The position numbers and the translations under genes are program-made. From assembly GCA_963811905.1 (NCBI GenBank), contig CAWETK010000012.1, positions 1 through 64,000 of the forward strand: 64,000 nt of DNA. Direction: 5' to 3'. Of the stretch, positions 1 to 9,581 are shown piece after piece. The notes below the pieces were generated by a model. That model did not search any database, was not told the origin of the DNA, and saw nothing but the letters and a program-made list of their open reading frames with translations. Source of the DNA: DATFVA01 sp963811905 (lineage in GTDB: Bacteria > Bacteroidota > Ignavibacteria > Ignavibacteriales > Ignavibacteriaceae). The number at the start of each line of letters is the position of its first letter. Position 1 is the stretch's first letter.

Positions 1-661
1 CACAGTTGAGGACCCAATTGAATACGTTATTAAGGGTGCAAGGCAAATTAAACTTAGTCATAAAATGAATTTTGACCGGGCAATAAGGTCAATCCTTCGC
101 CACGATCCGGATGTAGTAATGGTTGGTGAAATAAGGGATAGGGAAACAGCAGATATTGCTATAAAGCTTGCAAATACAGGACACTTAACGTTTACAACTC
201 TACATACTAATGATGCACCAAGTGTCGTTTCACGTTTGTATAAAATGGGAATTGAGCCGTTTCTTCTCGCATATGCGATAAATGTTATAGTTGCACAGCG
301 GCTTGTCCGGAAGTTATGCCAGAAATGTAAAAAACAGGTCGATATCCGGGTGAAAAATTTTTAATGAGATTAAACCTGAATCCCGAAGAGTGGAAGAAAT
401 TATAATATTTATGAAGCGAACGGATGTGAAAAATGCGGGCATACCGGGTTCAGCGGCAGACTCGCCATCCATGAAACATTATTTTTCACCAAAGAACTAA
501 GCCAGTTGATATTTAATGCAGGCGATAAGATAGACGAGGAAAGCATCCGGATTGCGGCTAAAAAGGACGGGATGCTGACTTTAAGAGAATCGGGATTTGA
601 AAGAGTAAGAATGGGACTGACATCATTTGAAGAGGTTCTCTCCAATACAGCAGACGACTAA
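1..661 (+). pseudogene. PilB/GspE-type assembly ATPase, C-terminal part, frame-disrupted and cut by window edge
   Basis: This is the C-terminal half of a hexameric secretion/pilus-assembly ATPase that powers pseudopilus or type IV pilus extension at the inner membrane. Reading from base 2 the protein opens with the VEDPIEY motif, then the Asp-box VGEIRDRETA and the Walker-B/His-box segment TGHLTFTTLHTNDA, all standard for PilB/GspE. A zinc-binding tetracysteine follows as C-Q-K-C near base 320 and C-E-K-C near base 430. The reading frame breaks at a stop at 362-364, runs in another frame for the L-N-P-E-E-W segment, and returns to the original frame by about 400, ending at the TAA at 659-661. 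Two compensating single-base indels explain this. They may be sequencing errors or early decay. The N-terminal half and Walker A lie outside the window. Confidence 0.85.
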
Positions 662-683
662 TAAATTTAACCTGAGATTTAAT

Positions 684-1985
684 ATGCCGACTTTAACATC
701 AGTAAAAACAAATCCAAGGACTATAATTCCCCCCGAAGCACGAAATGTGTCCAGAAATATACTTCCAAAATTCCCCGTTTTATAATGGGTCCTGACCGGG
801 TAAGTTTTTTAATGGAACAGTTTTCCATCATGGATAATGAAGAAAGGTTCCACCTCATAGAGGTGATGAATAACCTTCTCAAGGTTATGACTGACATGGA
901 AGCATCTGATATTGAACTGGGAGGGTACGGAACAGAGGATTATGTCTGGTTCAGGATCTATGGAAAAAAAGAACCGGTAATGGAGCTGCCGAAATTTACC
1001 CATGATGAATCGGCCTTAATAATATTATCAGTCCTTAATGATAAACAGAAAAAAGTACTTGAAGAGATACGGAACCTGGATTTTTCCTATACCTTTGAGT
1101 ATGTAAATAGTCATGTATGCCAGGAAGAACGGCGACCATGCAGAAATCCGTTTCAGAGGAGATGCTTTTTTCGACGTAGATTGCCTTGCAATGAATATGC
1201 GTTCTATAGTGCCCGATTCTCAGAACACTGGATCAACTTGAATTTCCTTCCAATGCACTAAGAGTGTTTCATATAATTATGTTAAACAAGGTTTGATTCT
1301 CATTACGGGTATTACAGGTTCCGGTAAATCGACAACACTTGATGCAATAGTCGATTGGCATAATGATAACTCAAATGCACATATTGTTACCATTGCCTCG
1401 CCTCTCGAGTATGTACACAGATCAAGGAAATGTATAATAAGACAGAGGGAAGTAGGAAGGGATGTTCTGTCTTTTCATGAGGGAGTAGTTCAGGCATTAA
1501 GGCAGGATCTCGATGTGATGGTAATCGGTGAAATGAGGGATCCTGCAACCATAATGGCAGCGCTGGAAGTTACAGATACCGGTCATAAAGTTTTTTCAAC
1601 ACTTCACACTTCTTCAGCAGTCGAGTCACTTGATAGGATTGTTGCCGAGGTTGATAAAAGTGAACAGGAAAGAGTCCGCAACAGGCTTGCAGACGTTTTA
1701 ACTGCTGTAGTTTCACAGAAACTTGTACCCGCAATCGATGGGAAATTAATACTCGCCAAGGAAATCTTGATAGTTAATTCAAATGTCAGGGCTGCAATCA
1801 AAAATAATAATACCGGGGAAATTTATATGATGATCAACCAGGGTGCGGGATCAGGGATGGTTACGATGGAACAGGATTTAAAAAGGCTGTACATGGAAAG
1901 AAGAATTTCATTAGAAAATGGTCTGCAGTATGCAAATAACAAAGAATTGTTCAGACAAATAATCGGAGCATCGAGCTATGAGTAA
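684..1985 (+). pseudogene. PilT/PilU-like retraction-type ATPase, frame-disrupted
   Basis: This is a second secretion ATPase directly downstream of the PilB/GspE gene. Family members drive pilus retraction. An ATG at 684 opens a short frame that shifts near 775 into the stretch from 785. The middle part, with F-F-D-V-D-C-L-A-M-N-M-R, is spread over three frames between about 1120 and 1290. The last 230 codons are intact and carry Walker A GITGSGKSTT, the Asp-box VIGEMRDPATIMAALE and the His-box TGHKVFSTLHT. At least four single-base indels are needed to rebuild one protein of about 430 residues. The end overlaps the next gene by 8 bp (ATGAGTAA), so translational coupling was present. The call between PilT and a second GspE-like paralogue rests on the short N-terminal domain and the lack of the tetracysteine. 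Confidence 0.8.
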
Positions 1986-3487
1986 GATAGCATGTCTTTA
2001 TTTTGAAGGCAACGATAGTAAAATAGCAATATTTGAAAAAGAGAGTGATCAGCTTAAATTAGTAAAAGCTGAATCAATAGATACATCTTTAGCCTTTACA
2101 GAACAGAAAGCCGGTGAAAAATCAACGGAAGCGATAAACCTAAGGATAAGTATCAATATAATTTCGTAGCTGGAAGAATCAACTGCATTTAACAGAACTT
2201 TCCTCCAGAAACTTAACAATTTTTTCCTTGGCGAGGATCTGACAAAATGCAAATTTATTCCTATACTATCGGAACCTGCTATTTATTTCCAGAAAGTTAA
2301 TGATGAAAAAGATCTCGCTTCCCTGAATATAAATCCAAAGGGAAAGATTGAAACGACAATTGATTTTGTGCAGCTTTATGATGACACCAGGCTTGCTGTT
2401 TATCCTTCAGGACAGAGCAGTTATCTGCAGGCAATAGATTCACTCGCGAGGATGAATAACAGGAAGTTCTTTAAGATTCCAACTGTAAAAAGTGCTGAAA
2501 TTTCACTTGCATCCTATATAGCAAGAAAGAAGAAATTTGCTGATAAAGAAACATACTTTAATCCTCTATGTAGGCAAAGAATATTCGAAATTAATATTTC
2601 TCAGGGCGGATAAATTATTCCATATCGGTTCGACATTATCCGTCGGGAAAAACAGCTTCAATGCACATAATGTTATTGTGAGCAAAATACTCCTCGAGAT
2701 GGAGCATGGGGCAATAAATAATCTTGAGAATATTATAGTCTCCGGAGAGGATGAATCAGAGGATCTGTTAATGGTAGTGAGTGAAGCTTATCCCCTGGCA
2801 AAAGTGTCTTTCCAGAGAATTGAATCTGTAGAAATTGAGGGAGTAGATTCTTTCAGCACTGAATCTTCTTTCATAATCCCGGCGGCTGTTGCTGAAGAAT
2901 ATTTTGCGGAACTTGATAAGAAAATGGCAGGAATAAATCTTCTGCCTAATTATATAAAAGAAGAGCAGAAGATTATCCAGTTAGGATGGCAGGGATACTT
3001 GATGATTGGATTGATTATTCTTTCGGCAGTCTTCTTCATCAATAAAACATTTTCAAATATTGTTTCATCAAAAGAAAAGGATAATGAAATAAATAAACTC
3101 CTTGTAATTCAGGCACAGAATAAAGAAACTGTTGAAAAAATAAAAAGTTACGAAAGCAAGATCCAGAATGTGGATCAGACCAAAGCAGTGCTTAACCAGC
3201 TTTCCAGCGGGACAGGAATAGTAAGTGTTCAGATGAAGAAACTTTCAAATTTCGCTAATCAAAAAAGAAATATGTGGATGAACCAGCTTACAATGGATAA
3301 ACAAAAGAATGTAAAGCTCGGAGGGTATACATTCTCACGTATAGTTGTAAAAGAATTATCCGATTCATATAACGGAGCTATTCTGCAGAATATCCTTTTT
3401 GAACCTTTACGCGAAACACGGGCATTTAAGTTTTCGATCGATGCAGGAAACCTGATGGGAGGTAAACAAAATGAAGAAAAGAAATAA
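1978..3487 (+). pseudogene. PilM-PilN fused (GspL-like) inner-membrane platform protein, frame-disrupted
   Basis: The segments 1978-2166, about 2168-2613 and 2537-3487 join into one protein of about 500 residues. The N-terminal part (MSKIACLYFEGNDSKIAIFE) resembles the actin-like fold of PilM/GspL. A single membrane segment (GYLMIGLIILSAVFFI) lies near base 3000, followed by a coiled-coil stretch and a PilN-like periplasmic domain. The actin-like cytoplasmic half and the PilN-type half are therefore on one polypeptide, as in GspL, rather than on two genes as in classical type IV pilus operons. Breaks occur near 2160 and near 2565, each explained by one base. The gene overlaps the upstream ATPase by 8 bp and the next gene by 17 bp, so it was clearly part of one operon. 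Confidence 0.7.
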
Positions 3488-4360
3488 ATCTTTAATACTA
3501 TTAATTGTAATATTTGTTCTTATTACTGCTGCCGGCAGTATTTATACTCTGGGAATACAGCAGAAAGATCTTGATATTAAAGATCAGAAACTGGTTAAAT
3601 TAAGAGCAAATTATTCGAGTCTTGAAACCCTAAAAATTCAATTAAAAAAAGCGGAAGAGAAAGTCTCGGTCATAGATTCACTCCTGTTTTCAGGCAGGTT
3701 CACTATCCCGCAGAATTTACCGCAGTCAAATTTTTTCAATTTTGTTGACTCCTACAGCGGAGATTATTCTCTATATACTTTTACAAATACTGAATTTGTA
3801 AGCAACGGAACGGAAAATGGTTTTAATTTCTATACTTATAAAGTAAGCGGGAATGGAGCTTTTGAGAATGTTTACGGATTAATCTATGCAATTGAACACA
3901 GTAAAGAATTAAAGAAAAATAGAGTCGGCAAATGTTACCGGGACACGAGTGTAGATGATAAAGGGGTTCCTCATTACCTGGTTAAATTCGAACTGGAAGT
4001 AAAAGTTATTATTCATCAAGCGACAGGTATGCCGAAGTTAATTATTCTGAAAATGATTTTAGAACCGGCGGACTTTACGATGCGTTCTTCCCTCTTGTCA
4101 GGAATGAAATACGTCCTAATGTTAACAATCTTCCCGACATTCAGGATGCCACATTAATATCGCTTGTTCCCCAGGGAGCTTTTATTTCAGATTCAAAAGG
4201 TAATACATTGCTGATGAAAAAGGGAGACGCTGTTTACCTTGGATACCTGATGGATATTGACTATGAGAATGAAACAGTGACATTTGTACTCAACAAGGGA
4301 GGGATCCTTGAATATCAGACTCTCAAAATAGGGAAGAAAAATAAAAAAGAAGGACAATAA
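3471..4360 (+). pseudogene. PilO-like protein with PilP/GspC-like C-terminal tail, frame-disrupted
   Basis: The start at 3471 gives a short cytoplasmic leader and one membrane helix (SLILLIVIFVLITAAGSIY), then a coiled coil and an alpha/beta domain typical of PilO/GspM, which links the inner-membrane platform to the secretin. The open frame continues to 4157, but from about 4010 the sensible protein moves to another frame. There it reads S-S-D-R-Y-A-E-V-N-Y, then L-I-S-L-V-P-Q-G-A-F, and ends at the TAA at 4358-4360. The tail, with short beta strands and a K-G-D-x-V-Y-L-G-Y segment, resembles PilP or GspC homology-region domains, although this is weak. One single-base indel explains the break. 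The secretin gene starts two bases later. Confidence 0.65.
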
Positions 4361-4361
4361 A

Positions 4362-5600
4362 ATGAAATTTCCCGTAATTATAATATTATTTTTAATAATT
4401 ATTTATCCCATCAGTGCACAGCAGGATCTTGAGAAAAAATTATCCGGGGAATATAACCCGGTCGAGCTTGTATCCATTTCACAATATGCCAGTTTTGACC
4501 AGGCAGTTAAAATGCTCAGTGCTGTAAGCGAGCTTGTAACAGGGAAAAGCATTACTTCAACAGTATCCATTTCTTCCCCTATCGGGGTCGAAATAAAAAA
4601 AATGCCTTATAAGGATGCACTTAATTTAATCGTGAATGCTTTCAACCTGACATATGAAGAAAAAGCGGACCTGATCGTTATCAAAGGAAAAGAAAAAACT
4701 GAGGAAGAAGTCTTAAAAGATGATATTTATGCTGATATAGATGCAAGAGAAGTACGATATCGCAGTATTTTTTGAAGCTGATGTTGAAAAAACCAGGGAA
4801 CTGGGAATAGATTGGCAAGTATTATTTCAAAAGGCGGGGTTAATATTGGTTCTGATTTCAGCACACAAACAGTGGCCCCAAGCTAATATTTCTCAAAATC
4901 AGGCTACTCCCCCGCATGCAAATATAAGCACTGATCTGGAATATACGGTCGGAAGTTTCCATGGAAATACAACTGCAATGTTCAGGTTTTTTGAAACTCA
5001 AAATCTTGGAGAGATAATTACAAGTCCTTCAATAACTGTAAGAGATAAACAAAAAGGAAGGATCCAGGTAGGTTCTGATTTTTCAATTAAACAGAGGGAT
5101 TTTTCTGGAAATACAATTGAAAGATTCTATTCTGCAGGCTCAATTATTGAAGTTACACCGTATGTATATAACAAAGAATGGAATAAATTATATTCTATTA
5201 AAAGTAAATGCCGAAAAAAGTTCATTCCTGCCAAGTGATCTGACAACTGAAGTTAAAAAAGACACAGGCGACTTCCGATGTACTCCTACTTAACGGCGAA
5301 CAGACAGTTATAGGCGGTTTATTTATAAATGAACAGAATATTGTAAGGACCGGAATCCCATTCCTGAAAGACCTTCCATGGTGGGTTCTGGGAATAAGGT
5401 ATCTTACAGGAAGCGATCAGACAATAAACAGGAAAAAGGAAGTAATAATTGTGATAAAAGCAGAACTACTTCCCACACTTGAACAAAGAGTAGATGAAGC
5501 AGAAAAAGAACATATAATTCAGGATGAACTGGAAAAGCATAAGCAGGAACTGGAAAAACTTAAACCAAAACCTGATTACATCGATAAATTCAACAAATAA
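4362..5600 (+). pseudogene. Secretin (GspD/PilQ family), frame-disrupted
   Basis: This encodes the outer-membrane channel of a type II secretion or type IV pilus machine. The first 130 residues hold a signal peptide (MKFPVIIILFLIIIYPISAQ) and an N-domain of the secretin/TonB short type. The core secretin domain follows with hallmarks spread over frames: E-A-D-V-E-K-T-R-E-L-G-I-D-W, G-G-V-N-I-G-S-D-F, G-E-I-I-T-S-P-S-I-T-V near 5010, and N-G-E-Q-T-V-I-G-G-L-F near 5290. A C-terminal coiled tail ends at the TAA at 5598-5600. Shifts are visible near 4745, 4832, 4885, 5210 and 5262. The residues on either side of each shift are well conserved, so the family call is safe although no intact protein can be read. 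Confidence 0.8.
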
Positions 5601-5629
5601 AAACTTTGAATAATTAAGCAAAGAATAAA

Positions 5630-7033
5630 ATGAAAAATTTTTATATCCACATATTATACGTACTAATAATTTTAGGCTTGACTTTATCAGGCTGCAAATT
5701 TACTCTCAATCGCCTGAAAATCCGGTTCAGACAGGCGGTACTGCAACATTATCAGGAACCGTGGTAAACTTCTCTACAGGCAATCCTGTGAGTAATGCTT
5801 CAGTTAATATTTACGGCGGAACATCGGCTCAGGGACATCAACGGATAATTCAGGAAATTATACAATAGAAGTTAATTTAGACCAGGATGCCGATCTTATA
5901 ATTAGTAGCCAGTCATTCCGGGTATCTAAACGATACTACATCAGTATTTGCACAGGTTGGCTCGACTGCGGACGTGCCCTTACTAAGCCTGATTCAGCAG
6001 CAAGGTACAGGCGGAGGAGCCTCCGGACAAGCAGCATCAATATATCTTTATTCACAATCTGCCCAAAATATCGGGGTAAAAGAGAGCGGTTCTAATGAAA
6101 CTGTACAATTTGTATTTGAAGTGCTTGATTCTGCGGGTACTCCGATAAACTGCAGATAACCCGGTAACAATAAATTTTACATTAGGTTCGGGCCCCGGAG
6201 GCGGTGAATATTTGTCCCCTGCATCGGCTGTAAGCAACACTCTCGGCCGTGCATCTGTAACACTAAATACGGGAACTATAGCCGGTGTAGCACAGATTAT
6301 TGCAGAGTTTACTATAAATGATGTTACCGTCAGGTCAAAGCCGATTCTTATAGCGATTTACGGCGGATTTCCTGATCCAAACCATTTTGCAGTCGCGGCC
6401 GAATAAATTAAATTATCCGCGTTATGGGATAATAGGCTATGAAATTCAATGTCACAGCTTTTGTCGGTGATAAATATTCCAACCCGGTAAGACCTGGAAC
6501 ATCAGTTTATTTTTCTACCACTTCAGGGATTATCGGCGGTTCAACAATACTGATGAGCTTGGAAGAGCCATAGTTACATTGCTGACACAGCCTTTCCCCG
6601 ATCTGAATGAACCCGGTTATGGACCAGGATTTTTCAGGGTAACTTCTTCAACTGTAGATGAGAATAATAATACAATCCAAACTTCAACAATCAGATTACT
6701 TTCAGGGTTTCCCCAAATTACTGTTAATCCAAGCTCTTTTGATATACAGAATGGCGGTTCACAATCATTCAATTATACTGTAAGCGATGGAAACGGCAAC
6801 CCGTTGTCCGGAGGACAGACAATATCGGTTAAAGTGAAAAGGGAGATCTTGAGGTTTCAGGTGATACGGATATAAGATTACTGGATACACAAAGTAAGGC
6901 ATCTACACTATTTGTTTTTACAGCCTCGGACTCAAAACCCGATACGTCAAAACTTAACCAAGCTATAATAGATATCTCAACATCAGGACCCAATGGAGAA
7001 AAAAAGATAAGTATTTATGGTACGGCGAGGTAA
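5630..7033 (+). pseudogene. Lipoprotein with invasin-like (Big_1-type) Ig repeats, frame-disrupted
   Basis: The ATG at 5630 starts a lipoprotein signal (ILGLTLSGC, lipobox L-S-G-C). Scattered over several frames after it are a carboxypeptidase-regulatory-like stretch (T-A-T-L-S-G-T-V-V-N-F-S-T-G-N-P-V-S-N-A-S-V) and at least two bacterial Ig-like repeats with the pattern of F-x-V-x-D-x-x-G-x-P-I, T-L-G-R-A-S-V-T-L and N-G-G-S-Q-S-F-N-Y-T-V-S-D-G-N-G-N-P-L. The reading ends at the TAA at 7031-7033 with K-K-I-S-I-Y-G-T-A-R. At least five single-base shifts break it. Position directly after the secretin suggests a surface-exposed protein belonging to, or exported by, the same machine; this is inference. 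No intact version can be read. Confidence 0.65.
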
Positions 7034-7068
7034 TAAAAAATAGTTTAGAAATTAAGAATTAACAAATT

Positions 7069-7099
7069 AAAAATGGCTGCTATTAACGCAGCCATTTTT
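7069..7099 (+). terminator. Bidirectional intrinsic terminator
   Basis: A perfect 12-bp stem (AAAAATGGCTGC / GCAGCCATTTTT) with a 7-base loop TATTAAC lies between two convergent genes, and the stem itself supplies T-runs on both strands. It should end both the pilus-like operon from the left and the MORN lipoprotein from the right. Confidence 0.85.
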
Positions 7100-7125
7100 A
7101 TTTCTATACAAAACCTAAGGACGTT

Positions 7126-7648
7126 TTAAGAAAATCTCTGCTGTAGGTCTACAAACTCACCATCCTGATAAAATATTATATTAATTATTTCGCCTTTTTC
7201 GTTGTAATATGTCCATGCACTCTGCTGTTTGCCATTCTTATATTTCCCTTCGCATCTGATATTTCCGTCCGGATAATAAGAATCCATTTCCCTTCAGGTA
7301 AATTGTTCTTAAAACTTCCCTTACTTTCCATCTGTCCATTTTGGTAATAATATTTCCATTCACCCATATTTTCATTATCTATAACATATCCAAACTTTTC
7401 AACTTGGCCGTTAAGGTAATAGGTCTTAAATTCGCCGTTTTTCTTCCCATCGACAACCTGAAATTCAATTACTACATCTGCTGTATCTAGAATCGTTCCT
7501 GTATAAAGTTCATCATCGCCAGCGTTATAAATTAACCCATCATCCCCGACCTGAAAGCTATATTTATTTTGATAGTTCCCGCAGGAGGATAGGAGAAATG
7601 ATGAAGTAATTATAGTCAGTAAGAGAGCTAGTTAGTAGTATTTTTCAT
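7126..7648 (-). pseudogene. MORN-repeat (YwqK-type) lipoprotein, frame-disrupted
   Basis: On the minus strand the pieces join into a lipoprotein of about 170 residues. A likely ATG lies at 7648-7646 and the signal core L-A-L-L-L-T-I-I-T-S-S-F-L-L-S-S-C ends in a lipobox cysteine. The remainder contains repeated MORN_2 units such as NGEFKTYYLNGQVEKFG, MGEWKYYYQNGQMESKGSF and P-D-G-N-I-R-C-E-G-K-Y-K-N-G-K. The frame breaks right after the start and again near 7290, and the last part ends at the TAA at 7128-7126. The family includes proteins labelled as YwqK-type antitoxins, but the repeats alone do not show that role. Nothing nearby looks like a cognate toxin. Confidence 0.6.
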
Positions 7649-7926
7649 AACACTCTATATTTTGTATTATTTATTTCAATATCAGTGCCATACAAATTAC
7701 ATTTCGATATATTTCCATAATATCAATATTCCCCGTCATTTCCTTCTGGAAAATATTACATTAAATCTCATCATGCACTTAATAACTTACCATTCTAACT
7801 GTTCATTTTTATCCGGAGGGGTCACAATCTATAAATGTTATTAAAGTCGGATCCCAGTAATTTTAAATTTGTATCTCTACTGTTCATTAAATTTGTATTT
7901 AAACTTAATCTAAGAAGGAAAATCCA
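7649..7926. other. Intergenic spacer upstream of the duplicated region
   Basis: This AT-rich stretch separates the broken MORN gene from the first yajQ copy. I see no gene, strong hairpin or repeat in it. A purine-rich AAGGAAAAT just before the yajQ start may serve as its ribosome binding site. Confidence 0.4.
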
Positions 7927-8424
7927 ATGGCACAGAATCATTCTTTCGATATTGTATCAGAAATCGACCTGCAGGAAGCCGATAACGCTATAAACCAGGC
8001 ATTGAAGGAGATACACCAGAGATATGATCTTAAGGATTCCAATACCACAATGGAGCTCAATAAAAAGGATAAGCAGATCTCGATCAATACGAAGGATGAT
8101 TATTCCCTGAAAGCCGGCATCGATATTCTGCAGACAAAATTCATCCGCAGGGGAATTTCAATAAAAGCATTAAAGATGAATGAGCCCGAACCGGCGGCAG
8201 GCGGAAGGCTGAAACAAATCATTGACCTGCAGAGCGGTATTTCTAAAGATAATGCAAAGAAAATAACTAAAATGATAAAAGATTCAAAGCTTAAAGTCAG
8301 CGCCCAGGTACAGGATGAACAGGTACGTGTGCAGGCTCCTAAGATAGATGACCTGCAATCCGTAATTCAGATGGTTAAGGATGCGGAGCTGGATTTTCCA
8401 ACACAGTTTGTAAATATGAAATAG
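7927..8424 (+). CDS. yajQ: YajQ family nucleotide-binding protein (DUF520), copy 1
   Basis: The 165-residue product matches the YajQ/DUF520 family over its full length, including the start H-S-F-D-I-V-S-E-I-D-L-Q-E-A and the late motif K-I-T-K-M-I-K-D-S-K-L-K-V-S-A-Q. YajQ proteins are small cytoplasmic proteins with two RRM/ferredoxin-like folds. Some bind cyclic di-GMP and act with transcription factors, and RNA binding has also been proposed. The usual family length is about 160, so this copy is complete. It differs from copy 2 at two residues (E43 versus D, K to R near residue 110). It lies next to a transposase-like gene rather than in an obvious operon. Confidence 0.93.
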   Translation: MAQNHSFDIVSEIDLQEADNAINQALKEIHQRYDLKDSNTTMELNKKDKQISINTKDDYSLKAGIDILQTKFIRRGISIKALKMNEPEPAAGGRLKQIIDLQSGISKDNAKKITKMIKDSKLKVSAQVQDEQVRVQAPKIDDLQSVIQMVKDAELDFPTQFVNMK

Positions 8425-8441
8425 AGAACAAAACTTCCAAT

Positions 8442-8694
8442 GCGGCTAAAGCCCCAAATGTTGTTTCACTATATTTCCCCGTCGGTTAAAACCGAGGCAA
8501 AGACGGCAAAGACGGCAAAGATGGCAGACCTGGCAGCTTTCACTTATCATGCACGCATAATTACTGTAGCGAAAAGGTATCCCGGTTCAACTTCTTCCAT
8601 CCTGGGTTTAGTCAAACAAATCGAGATGAATCATATCTTTATCTTGGTTTATAAAAAGTAAAAAAGGAGGGTGGGGATGGAATCCCGCCTTTAT
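8442..8694. repeat. REP-like repeat block, left flank of RAYT, unit 1
   Basis: This block contains GGCTAAAGCC at 8444-8453 and an imperfect CCGTCGGTTAAAACCGAGG hairpin at 8479-8497. Two or three 9-bp GACGGCAAA tandem repeats follow, then a longer conserved tail ending in a hairpin-like G-rich segment near 8690. A diverged direct copy lies on the other side of the RAYT gene at 9312-9581. Between 8695 and the RAYT start are two more palindromes: CCGTTGGCTTTAGCCAACGG at 8748-8767, with a 9-bp stem, and GGCTTTAGCC at 8792-8801. Palindromes of this kind next to a RAYT gene are the classical REP arrangement. Confidence 0.8.
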
Positions 8695-8853
8695 ACATAA
8701 ATAGCAAAAGAAAGTTTTTTAATTTGTACAAGGCAGCCGTTACATTGCCGTTGGCTTTAGCCAACGGAATCAATGAATTTCTTAATATCACGGCTTTAGC
8801 CACATAAATATTTTATAATTTAGTTTTCCAGATAATAAAAAAAGGGCAGATCA

Positions 8854-9288
8854 ATGAGCTGGGTCAGAATATGGGTACACCTGGTTTTTAGCACAAAAAA
8901 TAGAGAGAAAATTATTCTTAAAGATATCCGGGATAGTATTTATGACCATATCAGGCAGAATGCTGAAGAAAAGAAAATATGGTTAGATGCTATAAATGGA
9001 TATCATGAACACCTTCATTGCCTACTTTCCCTGAATAGGGAATATTCAATAAGTAAAGTAAGTCAATTAATAAAAGGTGAATCATCATCTTGGATAAATA
9101 AAAATAATCTTTTAAGGAATAAATTTTTTTGGCAGGATGATTATTGGGCAGTTAGCGTAAGTGAAAGTCATCTGAATGCAGTCAGAAATTATATTTATAA
9201 TCAGGAGGAGCATCATAGACACAAATCTTTTTCAGAAGAAATAGATGAGTTTATGAAAAAATATGGGTGGCAATATATTAAGAGTTGA
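8854..9288 (+). CDS. REP-associated tyrosine transposase (RAYT, Y1/IS200-like), copy 1
   Basis: The 144-residue protein belongs to the Y1 transposase superfamily (Transposase_17, PF01797). The metal-binding HUH motif is H53-L-H55 in YHEHLHCLLSL, and the catalytic tyrosine is probably Y113 in V-R-N-Y-I-Y-N-Q-E-E-H-H. Both are intact. RAYTs are single-copy domesticated relatives of IS200/IS605 transposases that act on REP palindromes by cutting and joining single strands. The gene sits between two REP-like repeat blocks, which supports this role over an ordinary insertion sequence. It is 144 residues in both units and differs from copy 2 at a handful of positions, for example K23/E, K41/N and A46/V. 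No partner tnpB gene is present. Confidence 0.88.
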   Translation: MSWVRIWVHLVFSTKNREKIILKDIRDSIYDHIRQNAEEKKIWLDAINGYHEHLHCLLSLNREYSISKVSQLIKGESSSWINKNNLLRNKFFWQDDYWAVSVSESHLNAVRNYIYNQEEHHRHKSFSEEIDEFMKKYGWQYIKS

Positions 9289-9311
9289 TTTTTCTCGATT
9301 ATTTCTCAAAT

Positions 9312-9581
9312 GTGGCTAAAGCCCTAATGTTGTTTCATTATTTTTTCCGTCGGTTAAAACCGACGGCAAAGACGGCAAAGACGACAAAGACAGCAAAGAC
9401 GCCCAGGAACGGCAGACCGGGCAACTTTCACTTATCACGCCCCGCATAATTACTAAAGCGAAAAGGGATCGTGGTTCAACTTCTTCCATCTTGGGTTTAG
9501 TCAGACATATCGAGATGAATCATATCTATATCCTGGACAGCTTTATAAGAAGTAAAAAAGGCGGGATATATCCCTGCCTTT
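9312..9581. repeat. REP-like repeat block, right flank of RAYT, unit 1
   Basis: This is a diverged direct repeat of 8442-8694. GGCTAAAGCC lies at 9314-9323 and the perfect 9-bp-stem palindrome CCGTCGGTTAAAACCGACGG at 9347-9366. Four degenerate 9-bp GACGGCAAA units follow to about 9399, then the same conserved tail ending T-C-A-A-C-T-T-C-T-T-C-C-A-T-C. The block runs up to and overlaps the stop codon of the dnaE fragment. Confidence 0.8.
9554..9581 (-). terminator. Intrinsic terminator of dnaE fragment, unit 1
   Basis: Read on the minus strand, AAAGGCAGGGATATATCCCGCCTTTTTTAC forms a 10-11-bp stem with one bulge followed by a T-run. The hairpin overlaps the TAA stop codon of the dnaE fragment. 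The same element is at 12973-13000. Confidence 0.75.

Noticed and set aside
7126..7648. YwqK-type antitoxin with partner toxin
   Set aside because: MORN repeats and a lipobox are seen, but no toxin gene is next to it, so the antitoxin label is not supported.
8440..8661. Open frame over the left REP block as a gene
   Set aside because: It is made of palindromes and 9-bp repeats, and the copy in unit 2 has a different frame and length.
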